From: CAIWHR01 sp963734055
GTDB lineage: Bacteria; Pseudomonadota; Gammaproteobacteria; Burkholderiales; Casimicrobiaceae
Assembly: GCA_963734055.1 (NCBI GenBank)
Contig: CAVTFQ010000003.1
Coordinates: 310,001 to 374,000, forward strand
Length of the DNA stretch: 64,000 nucleotides
Direction: 5' to 3'
Made by a program: the position numbers and the translations under genes. The notes under the pieces are model-generated. The model was not told the origin of the DNA and made no database searches. It was given only the letters and a program-made list of their open reading frames with translations. Below, piece after piece: positions 1 through 12,361 of the stretch; within the stretch, counting starts at the first letter, position 1; every line of letters begins with the position of its first letter.

Positions 1-647
1 GGTACGCGTTCGCCGAGAACTTCGTGCTGGCGCTCTCGCACGACGAAGTCGTCCACGGCAAGGGCTCGCTGATCGGCAAGATGCCGGGCGACGCCTGGCA
101 GCAATTCGCCAACCTGCGACTCCTCTACGGGTACATGTGGGCGCATCCCGGGAAGAAGCTCCTGTTCATGGGCGGCGAGTTCGGGCAGCGGCGCGAATGG
201 GCGCACGAGGAGGGGCTCGAGTGGGACGTCCTGCGCTATCCGGAGCACGCCGGCACGCAGCGCTGGGTGGCCGACCTGAACGCGCTGCTCCGGGCCGAGC
301 CGGCGTTGCACCAGCTCGATTTCGACGCGAGCGGCTTCGAGTGGATCGATTGTCGCGACTCGGACGCGAGCGTGATCAGCTTCCTGCGTCGCCCGCGGGA
401 AGGCGCCCCCGTGCTCGTCGTCTGCAATTTCACGCCGGTGCCGCGCACGAACTATACGGTCGGAGCCCCTGAAGGCGGCTACTGGCGCGAGATCCTGAAT
501 AGCGATGCGCCCCTCTACGGCGGCAGCGGCATGGGCAACCTGGGGGGCGTGGACGCCGCGCCGGTGCCTGCGCAAGGGAGGTTCCATTCGCTGGCGCTGA
601 CGCTGCCGCCGCTCTCCGTCCTGTTCTTCAAGCCCGGAACTCGCTGA
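1..647 (+). CDS. glgB: 1,4-alpha-glucan branching enzyme, C-terminal part
   Basis: This is the 3' end of a gene entering from the left edge; the frame is open from base 3 to the stop at 647. The visible part is the end of the GH13 catalytic barrel, with the branching-enzyme motif LSHDEVVHGKGSL containing the third catalytic Asp, then GGEFGQRREW. The usual C-terminal beta-sandwich follows, with a typical ending (PPLSVLFFKPG). The enzyme cuts alpha-1,4 chains and re-attaches them as alpha-1,6 branches. It lies 4 bases before glgE, so here it most likely branches the linear glucan made by GlgE. The first two catalytic residues lie outside the window. Confidence 0.95.
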   Translation, partial: YAFAENFVLALSHDEVVHGKGSLIGKMPGDAWQQFANLRLLYGYMWAHPGKKLLFMGGEFGQRREWAHEEGLEWDVLRYPEHAGTQRWVADLNALLRAEPALHQLDFDASGFEWIDCRDSDASVISFLRRPREGAPVLVVCNFTPVPRTNYTVGAPEGGYWREILNSDAPLYGGSGMGNLGGVDAAPVPAQGRFHSLALTLPPLSVLFFKPGTR

Positions 648-651
648 ATCG

Positions 652-2679
652 ATGGCTGCGCGACAACCGGGGACGTCGGCACCGAAGGAGGGATTCCCGG
701 CCGACGGTCGCGCCCGTGCCGTCATCGAACACGTGGCTCCCGCCGTCGACGGTGGCCGCTTTGCGATCAAGCGGGTGGTCGGCGAGCCGGTCGAGGTCGA
801 AGCCGACTGCTTCGTCGACGGGCACGACAGTCTCGGCTGCGCGCTCCTGTATCGGCGGGACGACGAGGCGCACTGGCACGAGACGCCGATGAGCGCGCTC
901 GGGAACGACCGCTGGCGCGGCATGTTCACCGTCGCTCAGGTGGGCCGGTATCGCTACGCGGTCACGGCTTGGGCGGACGCCTTCCTGTCCTGGCGCCACG
1001 ACTTCGCGCGGCGCATCGAGGCCGAGGACCTGCGAATCGCTGCGCTGGCGGGCGCCGATCTCGTGGCCGCGGCCGGGCGGCGTGCGGCGGGCGCGGACGG
1101 CGAAGCGCTCGCCCAGTGGGCGGCGCGGCTGCGCGGCGACGAGGCCATGCCCGGGCTGCGGGCCCTCGCGCTCGACCCTGAGCTGGCGGCGATCGCGTCA
1201 CGATATCCCGACCGGCGATTCGCAACCACGACCGACGTCGAGTACCCGGTGGTCGTGGACCGCGAGCGGGCACGCTTCTCGACGTGGTACGAGTTCTTTC
1301 CACGGTCTTGCGGCAAGGACTCGAGCACGCACGGCGCGTTGCGCGACTGCGAGTCGAGGCTGCCGTACGTCGCGCGGATGGGCTTCGACGTGCTCTACCT
1401 GCCTCCCATCCACCCGATCGGGCGCGAGCGGCGGAAGGGACGCAACAACACGCTCGAGGTAGCCCCAGGCGACGTCGGCAGCCCGTGGGCGATCGGCGCC
1501 GCCGAGGGTGGGCACACGGCGATCCACCCGCAGCTCGGCAGCATCGAGGACTTTCGCAACTTCGCGGCGAGCGCACGAAAGCACGGTCTAGAACTCGCGC
1601 TCGACATCGCGTTCCAGTGTGCGCCGGACCACCCGTGGGTGGCGGCGCACCCATCCTGGTTCCGCCGGCGGCCGGACGGAACCGTGCAGTACGCGGAGAA
1701 CCCGCCGAAGAAATACCAGGACATCTATCCGCTCAACTTCGAGTCGGACGACTGGACGGGGCTGTGGGCGGAGCTCGAGGGCGTCTTCGCGTTCTGGCTG
1801 CGCGAGGGGGTGCGGATCTTCCGGGTGGACAATCCGCATACCAAGCCCTTTGCCTTCTGGGAGTGGGTGATAGGCCGGATCAAGGCGGCGCACCCGGACG
1901 CCATCTTCCTCTCGGAGGCCTTCACGCGGCCGAAGGTCATGCATCGGCTCGCGAAGGTCGGCTTCACGCAGTCGTACACGTACTTCACCTGGCGGAACAC
2001 GAAGGCCGAGCTCACCGACTACTTCACCGAATTGACGCGAGGACCGGGGCGCGAGTACCTCCGCCCCAACTGCTGGCCGAACACGCCCGACATCCTGCCC
2101 GAGCCGCTGCAGTTCGGCGGGCGCGCCACGTTCATGGCGCGGCTTGTGCTCGCGGCGACGCTGTCGGCGAACTACGGCATCTACGGTCCGGCGTTCGAGC
2201 TTCTCGAGCACGCCCCGCGCGAGCCCGGCGCCGAGGAATACCTCGATTCGGAGAAATACGAGCTGCGGCAATGGGATCTCGCGCGGCCGGACAGCCTCGC
2301 GGAGTTCATCGGCCGCGTCAATGCCGCGCGCCGGGACAATCCGGCGCTCCAGCACGACGCGAGCCTCACCTTCCTGCCGATCGACAACGACGCGATGATC
2401 GCGTACGCCAAGGTCGATCCGACCGGGGAGAACGCTGTGGTCGTGATCGTCAATCTCGATCCGCACCACACGCAGTCGGGATGGGTGACGCTCGATCCCG
2501 AGATGCTCGGGCTCGAAGGGGAGCGCGCGTTCCAGGTGCACGACATCCTGACGGGGGCGCGGTTCCTGTGGAGCGGGGTGCGGAATTTCGTGCAGCTCGA
2601 TCCGGCGCGGGCACCGGCCCATCTCTTCCGGTTGCGGAGGCGTGTGCGCACGGAGCGCGATTTCGACTATTTCCTCTAG
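652..2679 (+). CDS. glgE: Alpha-1,4-glucan:maltose-1-phosphate maltosyltransferase
   Basis: GH13_3 enzyme of 675 residues, the normal length for GlgE, which adds maltosyl units from alpha-maltose 1-phosphate to alpha-1,4-glucan in the cytoplasm. Family hallmarks are visible: YEFFPRS, then YLPPIHPIG and RKGRNNT, the nucleophile Asp393 in FRVDNPHTKP and the acid/base Glu422 in FLSEAFTRP. These positions nearly match the characterised Streptomyces enzyme (Asp394/Glu423, from memory). The ATG at 652 lies 4 bases after the glgB stop, and treS follows after 13 bases, so the three are an operon. The neighbouring TreS-maltokinase supplies the donor substrate. Confidence 0.96.
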   Translation: MAARQPGTSAPKEGFPADGRARAVIEHVAPAVDGGRFAIKRVVGEPVEVEADCFVDGHDSLGCALLYRRDDEAHWHETPMSALGNDRWRGMFTVAQVGRYRYAVTAWADAFLSWRHDFARRIEAEDLRIAALAGADLVAAAGRRAAGADGEALAQWAARLRGDEAMPGLRALALDPELAAIASRYPDRRFATTTDVEYPVVVDRERARFSTWYEFFPRSCGKDSSTHGALRDCESRLPYVARMGFDVLYLPPIHPIGRERRKGRNNTLEVAPGDVGSPWAIGAAEGGHTAIHPQLGSIEDFRNFAASARKHGLELALDIAFQCAPDHPWVAAHPSWFRRRPDGTVQYAENPPKKYQDIYPLNFESDDWTGLWAELEGVFAFWLREGVRIFRVDNPHTKPFAFWEWVIGRIKAAHPDAIFLSEAFTRPKVMHRLAKVGFTQSYTYFTWRNTKAELTDYFTELTRGPGREYLRPNCWPNTPDILPEPLQFGGRATFMARLVLAATLSANYGIYGPAFELLEHAPREPGAEEYLDSEKYELRQWDLARPDSLAEFIGRVNAARRDNPALQHDASLTFLPIDNDAMIAYAKVDPTGENAVVVIVNLDPHHTQSGWVTLDPEMLGLEGERAFQVHDILTGARFLWSGVRNFVQLDPARAPAHLFRLRRRVRTERDFDYFL

Positions 2680-2692
2680 GACTGCAGCACGC

Positions 2693-6064
<3,372 letters not shown>

Positions 6065-6108
6065 GGCGATCCGGCGAATCGCAGGTCAGGCGTCGATTGG
6101 AGAACGCG

Positions 6109-6813
6109 ATGGACAACATGGAGATGCTGCTCGAGCCCATCCGGGCGTCGCTGCACCAGGTCGGCGAATTCCTGCCGCGCGTGGTGCTAGCCCTCGTCAT
6201 ACTTCTCGCAGGTTGGCTGCTCGCCAAGGCGGTCCGATTCGCGATCGTCAGGACGCTGCGCGCGATCAACTTCAACGTCGTCACCGAGAAGGCCGGCGTC
6301 GACAAATTCATGCAGCAGGGTGGCGGCCAGCTCGACACGACGGCGGTCCTCGGGCTCCTCGCCTACTGGCTCGTGATTCTCGCGGCCCTGATGATCGCCT
6401 TCAACAGCATGGGGCTGTCCTACGTGACCGACCTCCTGGGACGGATCGTGCTGTTCGTGCCCAAGGTGATGGTCGCGGTGCTGATCGTCGCTTTCGGCGC
6501 CTACTTCGCGCGCTTCGTCGGAGCCGCCGTCGCAACCTACGGCGCCAATATCGGCGTCGGCGAGGCCAAGGCGCTCGGCCGACTGGCACGCTATGCGATG
6601 ATGATCTTCGTGGTTCTGATCGCGCTCGACCAGCTCGGGCTCGGCGACATCATCCGGCAGACGTTTCTCATCATCGTCGCGGCAGTTGCGCTGGGGCTCG
6701 CCCTCGCCTTCGGCCTCGGCGGCCAGAAGCGTGCAGCGCAGGTCCTCGAGCGCTGGACGCGCCGCAAGGGCGAAGACGAGGAGACGGCGGCGCCCGTCCC
6801 TCGGTCGCGCTGA
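6109..6813 (+). CDS. Small mechanosensitive-channel-type membrane protein (TM-helix repeat)
   Basis: 234 residues with four to five hydrophobic helices. The repeated helix-glycine pattern fits the conserved TM-helix repeat (Pfam TM_helix) of small-conductance MscS-like proteins: LVILLAGWLLAK near the N-terminus, LIVAFGAYFARFV in the middle and LGLALAFGLGGQ near the C-terminus. No cytoplasmic MscS beta domain is visible, so pore activity is unproven. The ATG at 6109 is 45 bases after treS. Its place among trehalose genes suggests a role in osmotic response, which is inference. The C-terminus is charged. Confidence 0.75.
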   Translation: MDNMEMLLEPIRASLHQVGEFLPRVVLALVILLAGWLLAKAVRFAIVRTLRAINFNVVTEKAGVDKFMQQGGGQLDTTAVLGLLAYWLVILAALMIAFNSMGLSYVTDLLGRIVLFVPKVMVAVLIVAFGAYFARFVGAAVATYGANIGVGEAKALGRLARYAMMIFVVLIALDQLGLGDIIRQTFLIIVAAVALGLALAFGLGGQKRAAQVLERWTRRKGEDEETAAPVPRSR

Positions 6814-6825
6814 AGCCGGGCGGGA

Positions 6826-8037
6826 ATGCCCTCGCGGCGGACGGTCGATTCGGAGGAGGCGCTCGTCGACGAGTGTGCGGCCCGCGCGGCGGCGCTGCTC
6901 CGGCGCAACCTATCGCCGAGCGGCATCCTCGCCGCTACCCCCGCAACGCGGTCCAGGAGCCGCGGCTATGCGGCGGTCTTCGGGCGCGACGCCGCCGTCT
7001 GCGCGATCGGCATGGCGCTCTCGGGCGATCCGCTGCTCGAGCGCGAGGCGGCGAGAGGCCTGGTCACGCTGGCGGCGCACCAGGCCGCCAACGGCCAGAT
7101 CCCGAAGTTCGTCGATCCCGGACGCGACGAGGTCGATTTCTGGTACCTCGGGTGCATCGATGCGACGTTGTGGTGGCTGATCGCCGTCGACTTCGTCGAC
7201 CGGCGAGGTCGGCATCGCGGCCTCCGCCGGAAGTTCGCGCGCCGCATCGCGGACGCGGTCCGCTGGCTGCGCTGCCAGGAGCACCAGGGCTTCTTCCTGC
7301 TGCAGCAGAACGAGGCGAGCGACTGGGCCGACATCATGCCGCGGTCCGGGTTCGTTCTCTACACCAACGCGCTCTGGCACCTCGTAAAGCGCCTCTACCG
7401 TCTGCCGCGGCGCGCCGAGACTCGCGCCGCCTTCAACCAGCTCTTCCATCCGTTTTCCGCGGGGATCGCGCCGTACCGGCGGGCGCGCCTCCTCGTGCGC
7501 TACGTGACGAGCGCGGCGCGCGAGCGCGATCTCTACCTGAGCTTCGTCAACTTCTCGTTCTGGGGCGAGGAGGGCGACGTGTTCGGCAACCTGCTCGCGA
7601 TCCTCTGCGGTCTCGCCGACGCGCGCGCCACGCGGCGCACGCTGTCCGCGCTACTGCACGCCGGCGTCGACGCGCCCTATCCGGTACGCAGCGTCTGCAT
7701 GCCGATCGAGGACGAGAGCTTCCTGTGGCGGCCCTACATGTCGCGTCACCGGCAGAACCTCCCCGACCAGTACCACAATGGCGGGATCTGGCCGTTCATC
7801 GGCGGCTTCTGGGTGACGGCGCTCGTTGCGGCGGGCCTGGAGGCCAGGGCGCGCGCGGCGCTCGTCGACCTCGCGCGCGCGAACGCCCTTGGCGGCTGGG
7901 AGTTCAACGAGTGGCTGCACGGCCGGACCGGACGCCGCCGCGGCATGCCGGGCCAGTCGTGGAACGCAGCGGCTTTCCTGATGGCGCGCCATGCCGCGCG
8001 AAGCGGGCGGCCGTTGTTCGGAGCCGTCGGCCGCTGA
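6826..8037 (+). CDS. Putative (alpha/alpha)6-barrel glycosidase (glycogen-debranching or GH100-like)
   Basis: 403 residues with no signal peptide. The sequence has the repeating Trp/Gly-rich helical pattern of a six-hairpin glycosidase: RGYAAVFGRDAAVCAIG near the start, then DEVDFWYLGCIDATLWW, NEASDWADIMPRSG, and PDQYHNGGIWPFIGGFWV near the end. The GRD and HNGGIWP motifs resemble amylo-alpha-1,6-glucosidase-like and neutral-invertase (GH100) proteins, and the sequence alone does not separate the two. It starts 12 bases after the membrane-protein gene, in an alpha-glucan/trehalose operon, which favours action on alpha-glucan or a related glucoside. The substrate is unassigned. Confidence 0.7.
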   Translation: MPSRRTVDSEEALVDECAARAAALLRRNLSPSGILAATPATRSRSRGYAAVFGRDAAVCAIGMALSGDPLLEREAARGLVTLAAHQAANGQIPKFVDPGRDEVDFWYLGCIDATLWWLIAVDFVDRRGRHRGLRRKFARRIADAVRWLRCQEHQGFFLLQQNEASDWADIMPRSGFVLYTNALWHLVKRLYRLPRRAETRAAFNQLFHPFSAGIAPYRRARLLVRYVTSAARERDLYLSFVNFSFWGEEGDVFGNLLAILCGLADARATRRTLSALLHAGVDAPYPVRSVCMPIEDESFLWRPYMSRHRQNLPDQYHNGGIWPFIGGFWVTALVAAGLEARARAALVDLARANALGGWEFNEWLHGRTGRRRGMPGQSWNAAAFLMARHAARSGRPLFGAVGR

Positions 8038-8059
8038 GCCGCAAGCGGGCTTGGCGCCG

Positions 8060-8848
8060 TCAATTCATGGCCGCCGCGGGATGCGGCGCGACCGATTCGG
8101 CGAGCCACTGGCGCACCGCGGCGACACCGGGGAGGCGGAAGTCTGCGCACGTCGGCCCGGGGCCCACCTTCACCGCCCAGCCGCCGTGCGCCTTCGCCGC
8201 GGCGAATCCGTATTCGTCGGTGAGATCGTCGCCTGCGACGACGGGGACGCGACCGCGAAACGGCGCCTCGGCCATGAAATCGAGGATCGCGCTGCCCTTG
8301 TCGCGTCCCGCCGGCTTGACCTCGAGCACGTGATCCCCCTTCTGCAGCGTCCACTCGCCGCGCGTCCCCGCCACCTGCGCGGCGAGCAGGCGATGCACCT
8401 GCGGGGCTAGATGCGGCGCGAGTCGATAGTGGAGAGCGAGCGTCAGCCCCTTGTCCTCGGCGAGCAGGCCCGGGTGGAGCGCAGCGAAGCGACCGATCGC
8501 GTCCCGCATGCGGTCGAGATGTTCCGTAGGCACGACCTCGCGGTGCATTGCGCCGTCCGCGCCACGCCGCTCGAAGCCGTGCTGCCCGGCCATCGGCAGC
8601 GTGTGACCCGGAAACAGGCGGTCGGCGTCGGCGATCGCGCGCCCGGTGACGAGGGCGACGGCGCCGCCGAGCAGAGGACCGAGCGCGGGCAGCAACGCCA
8701 GGACGCCGGGGTCGGGGCGCACGCGATCGGGGCTCGACGCCAGCTCGAACACGGTGCCGTCGAGATCGAGAAACAGCGCGCAGGCCGTGCTCAGAGGAGG
8801 GGGACGCGGCAGTCGCAGGGTCGGTCTCCCGTGCGTGTCGCTGCTCAG
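8060..8848 (-). CDS. otsB: Trehalose-6-phosphate phosphatase
   Basis: HAD-superfamily phosphatase that removes phosphate from trehalose 6-phosphate. The nucleophile motif FLDLDGT lies near the N-terminus, followed by LVTGR, GQHG, the Lys of motif 3 (AGRDKGSAI) and the metal-binding GDDLTDE. Length is about 262 residues, normal for OtsB. There is no ATG, GTG or TTG in frame between the upstream otsA-overlapping region and the catalytic motif. The best local candidate is a CTG at 8848-8846, which overlaps the otsA stop (CTGA) and implies translational coupling. The function is certain but the exact start is not. Confidence 0.9.
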   Translation of the reverse strand: MSSDTHGRPTLRLPRPPPLSTACALFLDLDGTVFELASSPDRVRPDPGVLALLPALGPLLGGAVALVTGRAIADADRLFPGHTLPMAGQHGFERRGADGAMHREVVPTEHLDRMRDAIGRFAALHPGLLAEDKGLTLALHYRLAPHLAPQVHRLLAAQVAGTRGEWTLQKGDHVLEVKPAGRDKGSAILDFMAEAPFRGRVPVVAGDDLTDEYGFAAAKAHGGWAVKVGPGPTCADFRLPGVAAVRQWLAESVAPHPAAAMN

Positions 8849-11064
8849 AGCGACCGTGCCATCTCGGCCGGCTGCAGGCGGCCCCGCTGGCGCATCACCG
8901 CCGCGTCGAGCAGCATCCGTCCTGCCCAGCGGTAGATGTTGAACTCGCGGACGACCCCGCGCATGAAGCGCATCCGGTCGCGTTGCTGGTCGGCCGGCAT
9001 CGTCAGCGCGAGATGCAGCGCGGCGGCGCACTGATCCGCATCGTAGGGGTTCACGATCAGCGCCTCCGGGAGCTCGCGCGAGGCACCGGTGAACTGCGAC
9101 AGGATGAGGACCCCCTGCTCGTCGTCGCGCGCGGCCACGAACTCCTTGGCGACGAGGTTCATTCCGTCGTGCAGGCTGCTGACGAAGCACAGGTCGGCCG
9201 CCCGGTGGTGCTCGTAGACCGATTCGGCCTCGTGATGCTCGGCGAGCAGGATGATCGGGGGATGTTTCGCACCCGGGTGCTGCCCGTTGATCTCGTCGGC
9301 GAGAGTGCGCACCCGCGCCGCGTAGTCGCGGTAGTCCTCGATGCTTCCGCGCGATGGCGCCGCTATCTGGACGAACGAGAAGCGGCCGATCCATTCCGGC
9401 TGCAGCTCGAGCAGGCGGGCTACGGCGTTGAACCGCTCGATGATGCCTTTCGTGTAGTCGAGCCGGTCGATGCCGATGCCGAGCCGGTGGTCACGCGGGA
9501 GCCCGAGGCGCTCGCGCACCGCGGCCCTCGCCTCGGGAACGCTCTTCACCGCGGCGAGCGCCGCGGGCGGCCACTCGATCGAGATCGGATAGCGGTGGAC
9601 CGTCGTCAGCTCGCCGCGGAACGACACGGTGAAGGATTCGCGGTCGACGCGCGCCTCGAGCATGCGATCGACCGTGTCGACGAAGTTGTTGCAGTGGAAC
9701 TGCGTGTGGAAGCCGAGGATGCTGCTGCCGAGGAGTCCGTCGAGAAGCTCGGTGCGCCAAGGGCATATCGCGAAGGACTCGGGGTTGGGCCAGGGAATGT
9801 GCCAGAACGTGATGATCGTCGCGGCGGGCAGGCGCTCGCGGATCATCCGCGGCAGGAGCGCGAAGTGATAGTCCTGCACGAGGACGACAGGATCGGGCGT
9901 GCTCGACTCGTCGGCGACCGCCTTGGCGAAGCGCTCGTTCACCCTGCGGTAGTAGTCGAAATCGGCGGCGCGAAACGTCGGCCGCACGTGCGCGATGTGG
10001 CAGAGCGGCCACAGGCCCTCGTTGGCGAAGCCCGCGTAGTAACCTTTCTCTTCCTCCTGGGTGAGCCAGATGCGGCGGAGCTGGTAGAGCGGATGTCCGG
10101 GCGGCACGGCGATCCGGTCGTGGGCGTCGACGGTCTCGCGGTCGGCGGAGCCGCTGCCGTGCGCGATCCACACGCCCGAGCACGCCCGCATGACGGGCTC
10201 GAGGGCGGTCACGAGGCCACTTGCCGGATGCTGCAGATGGACGCCGGCCGCGTCGCGCACGTGGATGTACGGCTCCCGGTTAGATACCGCGATGACGTCG
10301 TTGCCGTGCAGTTCGCTCCGCAGCGTCGCGCGGAGCGACTGCTGGTCCCAGATGCGCTGGCTGCCGTCGAGCGGGCGGTACTGCCGCTCGAGGTCGCGTA
10401 TCAACTCGCGCAGGTCGCGCGCGATCGGCCGGAGCTCCGGCGCCGTCGCGACGGCCGACGGCCGCAGGATTCCTTCGCCGCGCAGGAGCGAGCGGAGGCC
10501 GCGGACCCAGCCGCGCCACGAGATCTGCGCGATCACCACGGTGATGAGCGCGACCGACGCACCGAGCGCGATGAAGAAATAGAAGAGGTACTGGCGCGTC
10601 TCTTCGTTGCGCCGCGCGACGAAGCTCATGTCGTGGACGAGCGCGAGCCAGCCGTGGACGTCGTCCTCGCCGTCGATGCGGCGGATGGCGACGTGATAGA
10701 GCCCGTCGCCCGAGCGGATCAGCCGCCGGTCGCCGTCCTCCTGCTCGATTTCCGCGCAGTCGAGCGTGCGCGGGAAGAGCGCCGTCGCGACGGGGGTGCC
10801 CCGCGATCCGAAGCACAGGCCGAGCGCGTGCAGCCGCTCGTCCTGCAGCATGCGGCTGAAGTACTGCAGGATGCGTGCGTCCGACCCGTTGGCGATGAGG
10901 CGCGTCAGCGGATCCTGCACGGCGGCCGCGATCAGGCTCGAGCGCGCTTCGAGGTCGCGGATGAACCAGCGCTGCATCAGCGCGTCCGCGAGCGGAACCG
11001 CCGCATACGCGAACACTGCGATGGCGAGGAGCAGCGGAACGATGAAGCGCAGCGACAATCGCAT
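8845..11064 (-). CDS. otsA: Trehalose-6-phosphate synthase with membrane-anchored N-terminal extension
   Basis: 739 residues, about 260 longer than usual OtsA. Residues 1-250 hold a transmembrane helix (about 5-27), a roughly 130-residue loop predicted outside the membrane, a second helix (about 158-180) and a charged linker. This layout resembles a sensor-kinase input module. The GT20 domain starts near residue 255 (DVIAVSNREPY) and is intact: WHIPWPNPE, GFHTQFHCNNF, IGIDRLDYTKG, HDGMNLVAKE, and LSQFTGASREL. It transfers glucose from a nucleotide sugar to glucose 6-phosphate. It is followed directly by otsB with stop/start overlap. The catalytic part is certain; the role of the extension is unknown. 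Confidence 0.95.
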   Translation of the reverse strand: MRLSLRFIVPLLLAIAVFAYAAVPLADALMQRWFIRDLEARSSLIAAAVQDPLTRLIANGSDARILQYFSRMLQDERLHALGLCFGSRGTPVATALFPRTLDCAEIEQEDGDRRLIRSGDGLYHVAIRRIDGEDDVHGWLALVHDMSFVARRNEETRQYLFYFFIALGASVALITVVIAQISWRGWVRGLRSLLRGEGILRPSAVATAPELRPIARDLRELIRDLERQYRPLDGSQRIWDQQSLRATLRSELHGNDVIAVSNREPYIHVRDAAGVHLQHPASGLVTALEPVMRACSGVWIAHGSGSADRETVDAHDRIAVPPGHPLYQLRRIWLTQEEEKGYYAGFANEGLWPLCHIAHVRPTFRAADFDYYRRVNERFAKAVADESSTPDPVVLVQDYHFALLPRMIRERLPAATIITFWHIPWPNPESFAICPWRTELLDGLLGSSILGFHTQFHCNNFVDTVDRMLEARVDRESFTVSFRGELTTVHRYPISIEWPPAALAAVKSVPEARAAVRERLGLPRDHRLGIGIDRLDYTKGIIERFNAVARLLELQPEWIGRFSFVQIAAPSRGSIEDYRDYAARVRTLADEINGQHPGAKHPPIILLAEHHEAESVYEHHRAADLCFVSSLHDGMNLVAKEFVAARDDEQGVLILSQFTGASRELPEALIVNPYDADQCAAALHLALTMPADQQRDRMRFMRGVVREFNIYRWAGRMLLDAAVMRQRGRLQPAEMARSL

Positions 11065-11242
11065 GACGAGCCTGTTTCGTCCCGAAAAGGGCCTGTCGCG
11101 GCGGGCTCAGGAGGAACCGGACGCGCTCCCCACGCGAGCAGGCCGGGGAATCACGAAAGACCACTTCGCGCGCGACAGCTTCCGCCATGATGACACGCGA
11201 GCGGCGCGGCGACCAGCGTCGCGCATGGCAATGCTTACAACG

Positions 11243-12361
11243 TCAGCGGAGGCAGTCGGGGATGGAGCCTGCGCCGAAGTTGTCGCCGCCGTCGTTGTCG
11301 CGGACGTAGTTGGTGTAGGTCGCCGGCGTGCACGTCGCTCCACCGGGTGTCGACAGCGTTCCGCTCGACTGCAGCAGGCCGGCGACGGGATTGTGGAAGA
11401 CGCCGTTCCGCGACGCGCGCACGGAGGCCGTGCCGCCCCCCTCGAACGTCGTGATGCCGGCTTGCAAATTCTCGACGACGTCGTTGCCCGTCGCGCTCAC
11501 GGCTGACGTGCCCCCCGACTGGGCGAAGGCATAGAGGCCGTTGAAATTCCGCGTGACGAGGCTGTTCGTGACGTCGATCCGCGTGTTCGCCGACGCGGCG
11601 GTGGCTTCGGCGTAGACGGCGGTTCCCGCGTCGTTGTCCGCGATGGTCGCATCGTTGAGCGCGATGCGCGTCGTGCCCGTCGACGTCTGGGACGCGACGA
11701 CACCGAACTGTCCGTTGTCCGCGATCAGCGTGCGGGCGATGTTCCCGGACGCGCCGCCGCTCATTGCGATGCCGTCGCTGCCGCTCGACTGGATCCGGCT
11801 GCGAACGATCGTCACGTTCGCCGCGGCGGTGACGAAGACGCCCTGCTGCGCGCTGCCCCGGATCGCCGTCCGCTCGACGACGACGGTTCCGGCACCTTCG
11901 ATCCGCAAGCCGTTGCCGCCCATGGCGACGATCTGGCAGTTGTCGACGTTGAGTCGTGCGCCCTGGACGAAGCGAATGCCGTGGATGCCGCCCTGGCCGT
12001 TGATCGTGAGGCCCGTGAGGGCGACGTTGATCCCGGCCCCGTTGACCGTGATTCCGTTGCCGGAGAGCACCGAGATGCCCGCGTAGACGCCGGCGGGCAC
12101 GGTGATCGACACCGACTTGCCGATCGTCACCTGGCCGTAGCCCGCGGAATCGAGGACGACGATCTCGCCGCCGGGGTTGGTCGCGGCGAGCGCGACGGTG
12201 AATCCGCGGCACGGCAACGCGAGCGTGCACGGCTGCGCGTCGCTGCCGAACGAGGCGACGAACGTGCGGCTGATCGCGGCCGCGTCGGGCGCTGCGGCCG
12301 CGAGCGCAAGGGCCGCCATCGCGGCTCCGGCCGCGCCGCGGAAGGTCCTGGAGCCGATCAC
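11243..12361 (-). CDS. Exported right-handed beta-helix protein, copy 2
   Basis: 372 residues starting at GTG 12361, whose GTGA overlaps the stop of the upstream paralogue. A signal peptide ends near PDAAA. The mature part begins RTFVASFGSDAQPC with a PCRGF motif and GGEIVVLDSAGYG. It continues with many short repeated beta-strand units such as GLTINGQGGIHGIRF and GNGLRIEGAGTVVVE, typical of parallel beta-helix (PbH1/pectate-lyase-like) proteins. No catalytic pectate-lyase residues and no beta-barrel C-terminus are recognisable. The C-terminal Cys and NYVRDNDGGDN resemble the end of the paralogue. Probably periplasmic or secreted; function not known. Confidence 0.8.
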   Translation of the reverse strand: MIGSRTFRGAAGAAMAALALAAAAPDAAAISRTFVASFGSDAQPCTLALPCRGFTVALAATNPGGEIVVLDSAGYGQVTIGKSVSITVPAGVYAGISVLSGNGITVNGAGINVALTGLTINGQGGIHGIRFVQGARLNVDNCQIVAMGGNGLRIEGAGTVVVERTAIRGSAQQGVFVTAAANVTIVRSRIQSSGSDGIAMSGGASGNIARTLIADNGQFGVVASQTSTGTTRIALNDATIADNDAGTAVYAEATAASANTRIDVTNSLVTRNFNGLYAFAQSGGTSAVSATGNDVVENLQAGITTFEGGGTASVRASRNGVFHNPVAGLLQSSGTLSTPGGATCTPATYTNYVRDNDGGDNFGAGSIPDCLR

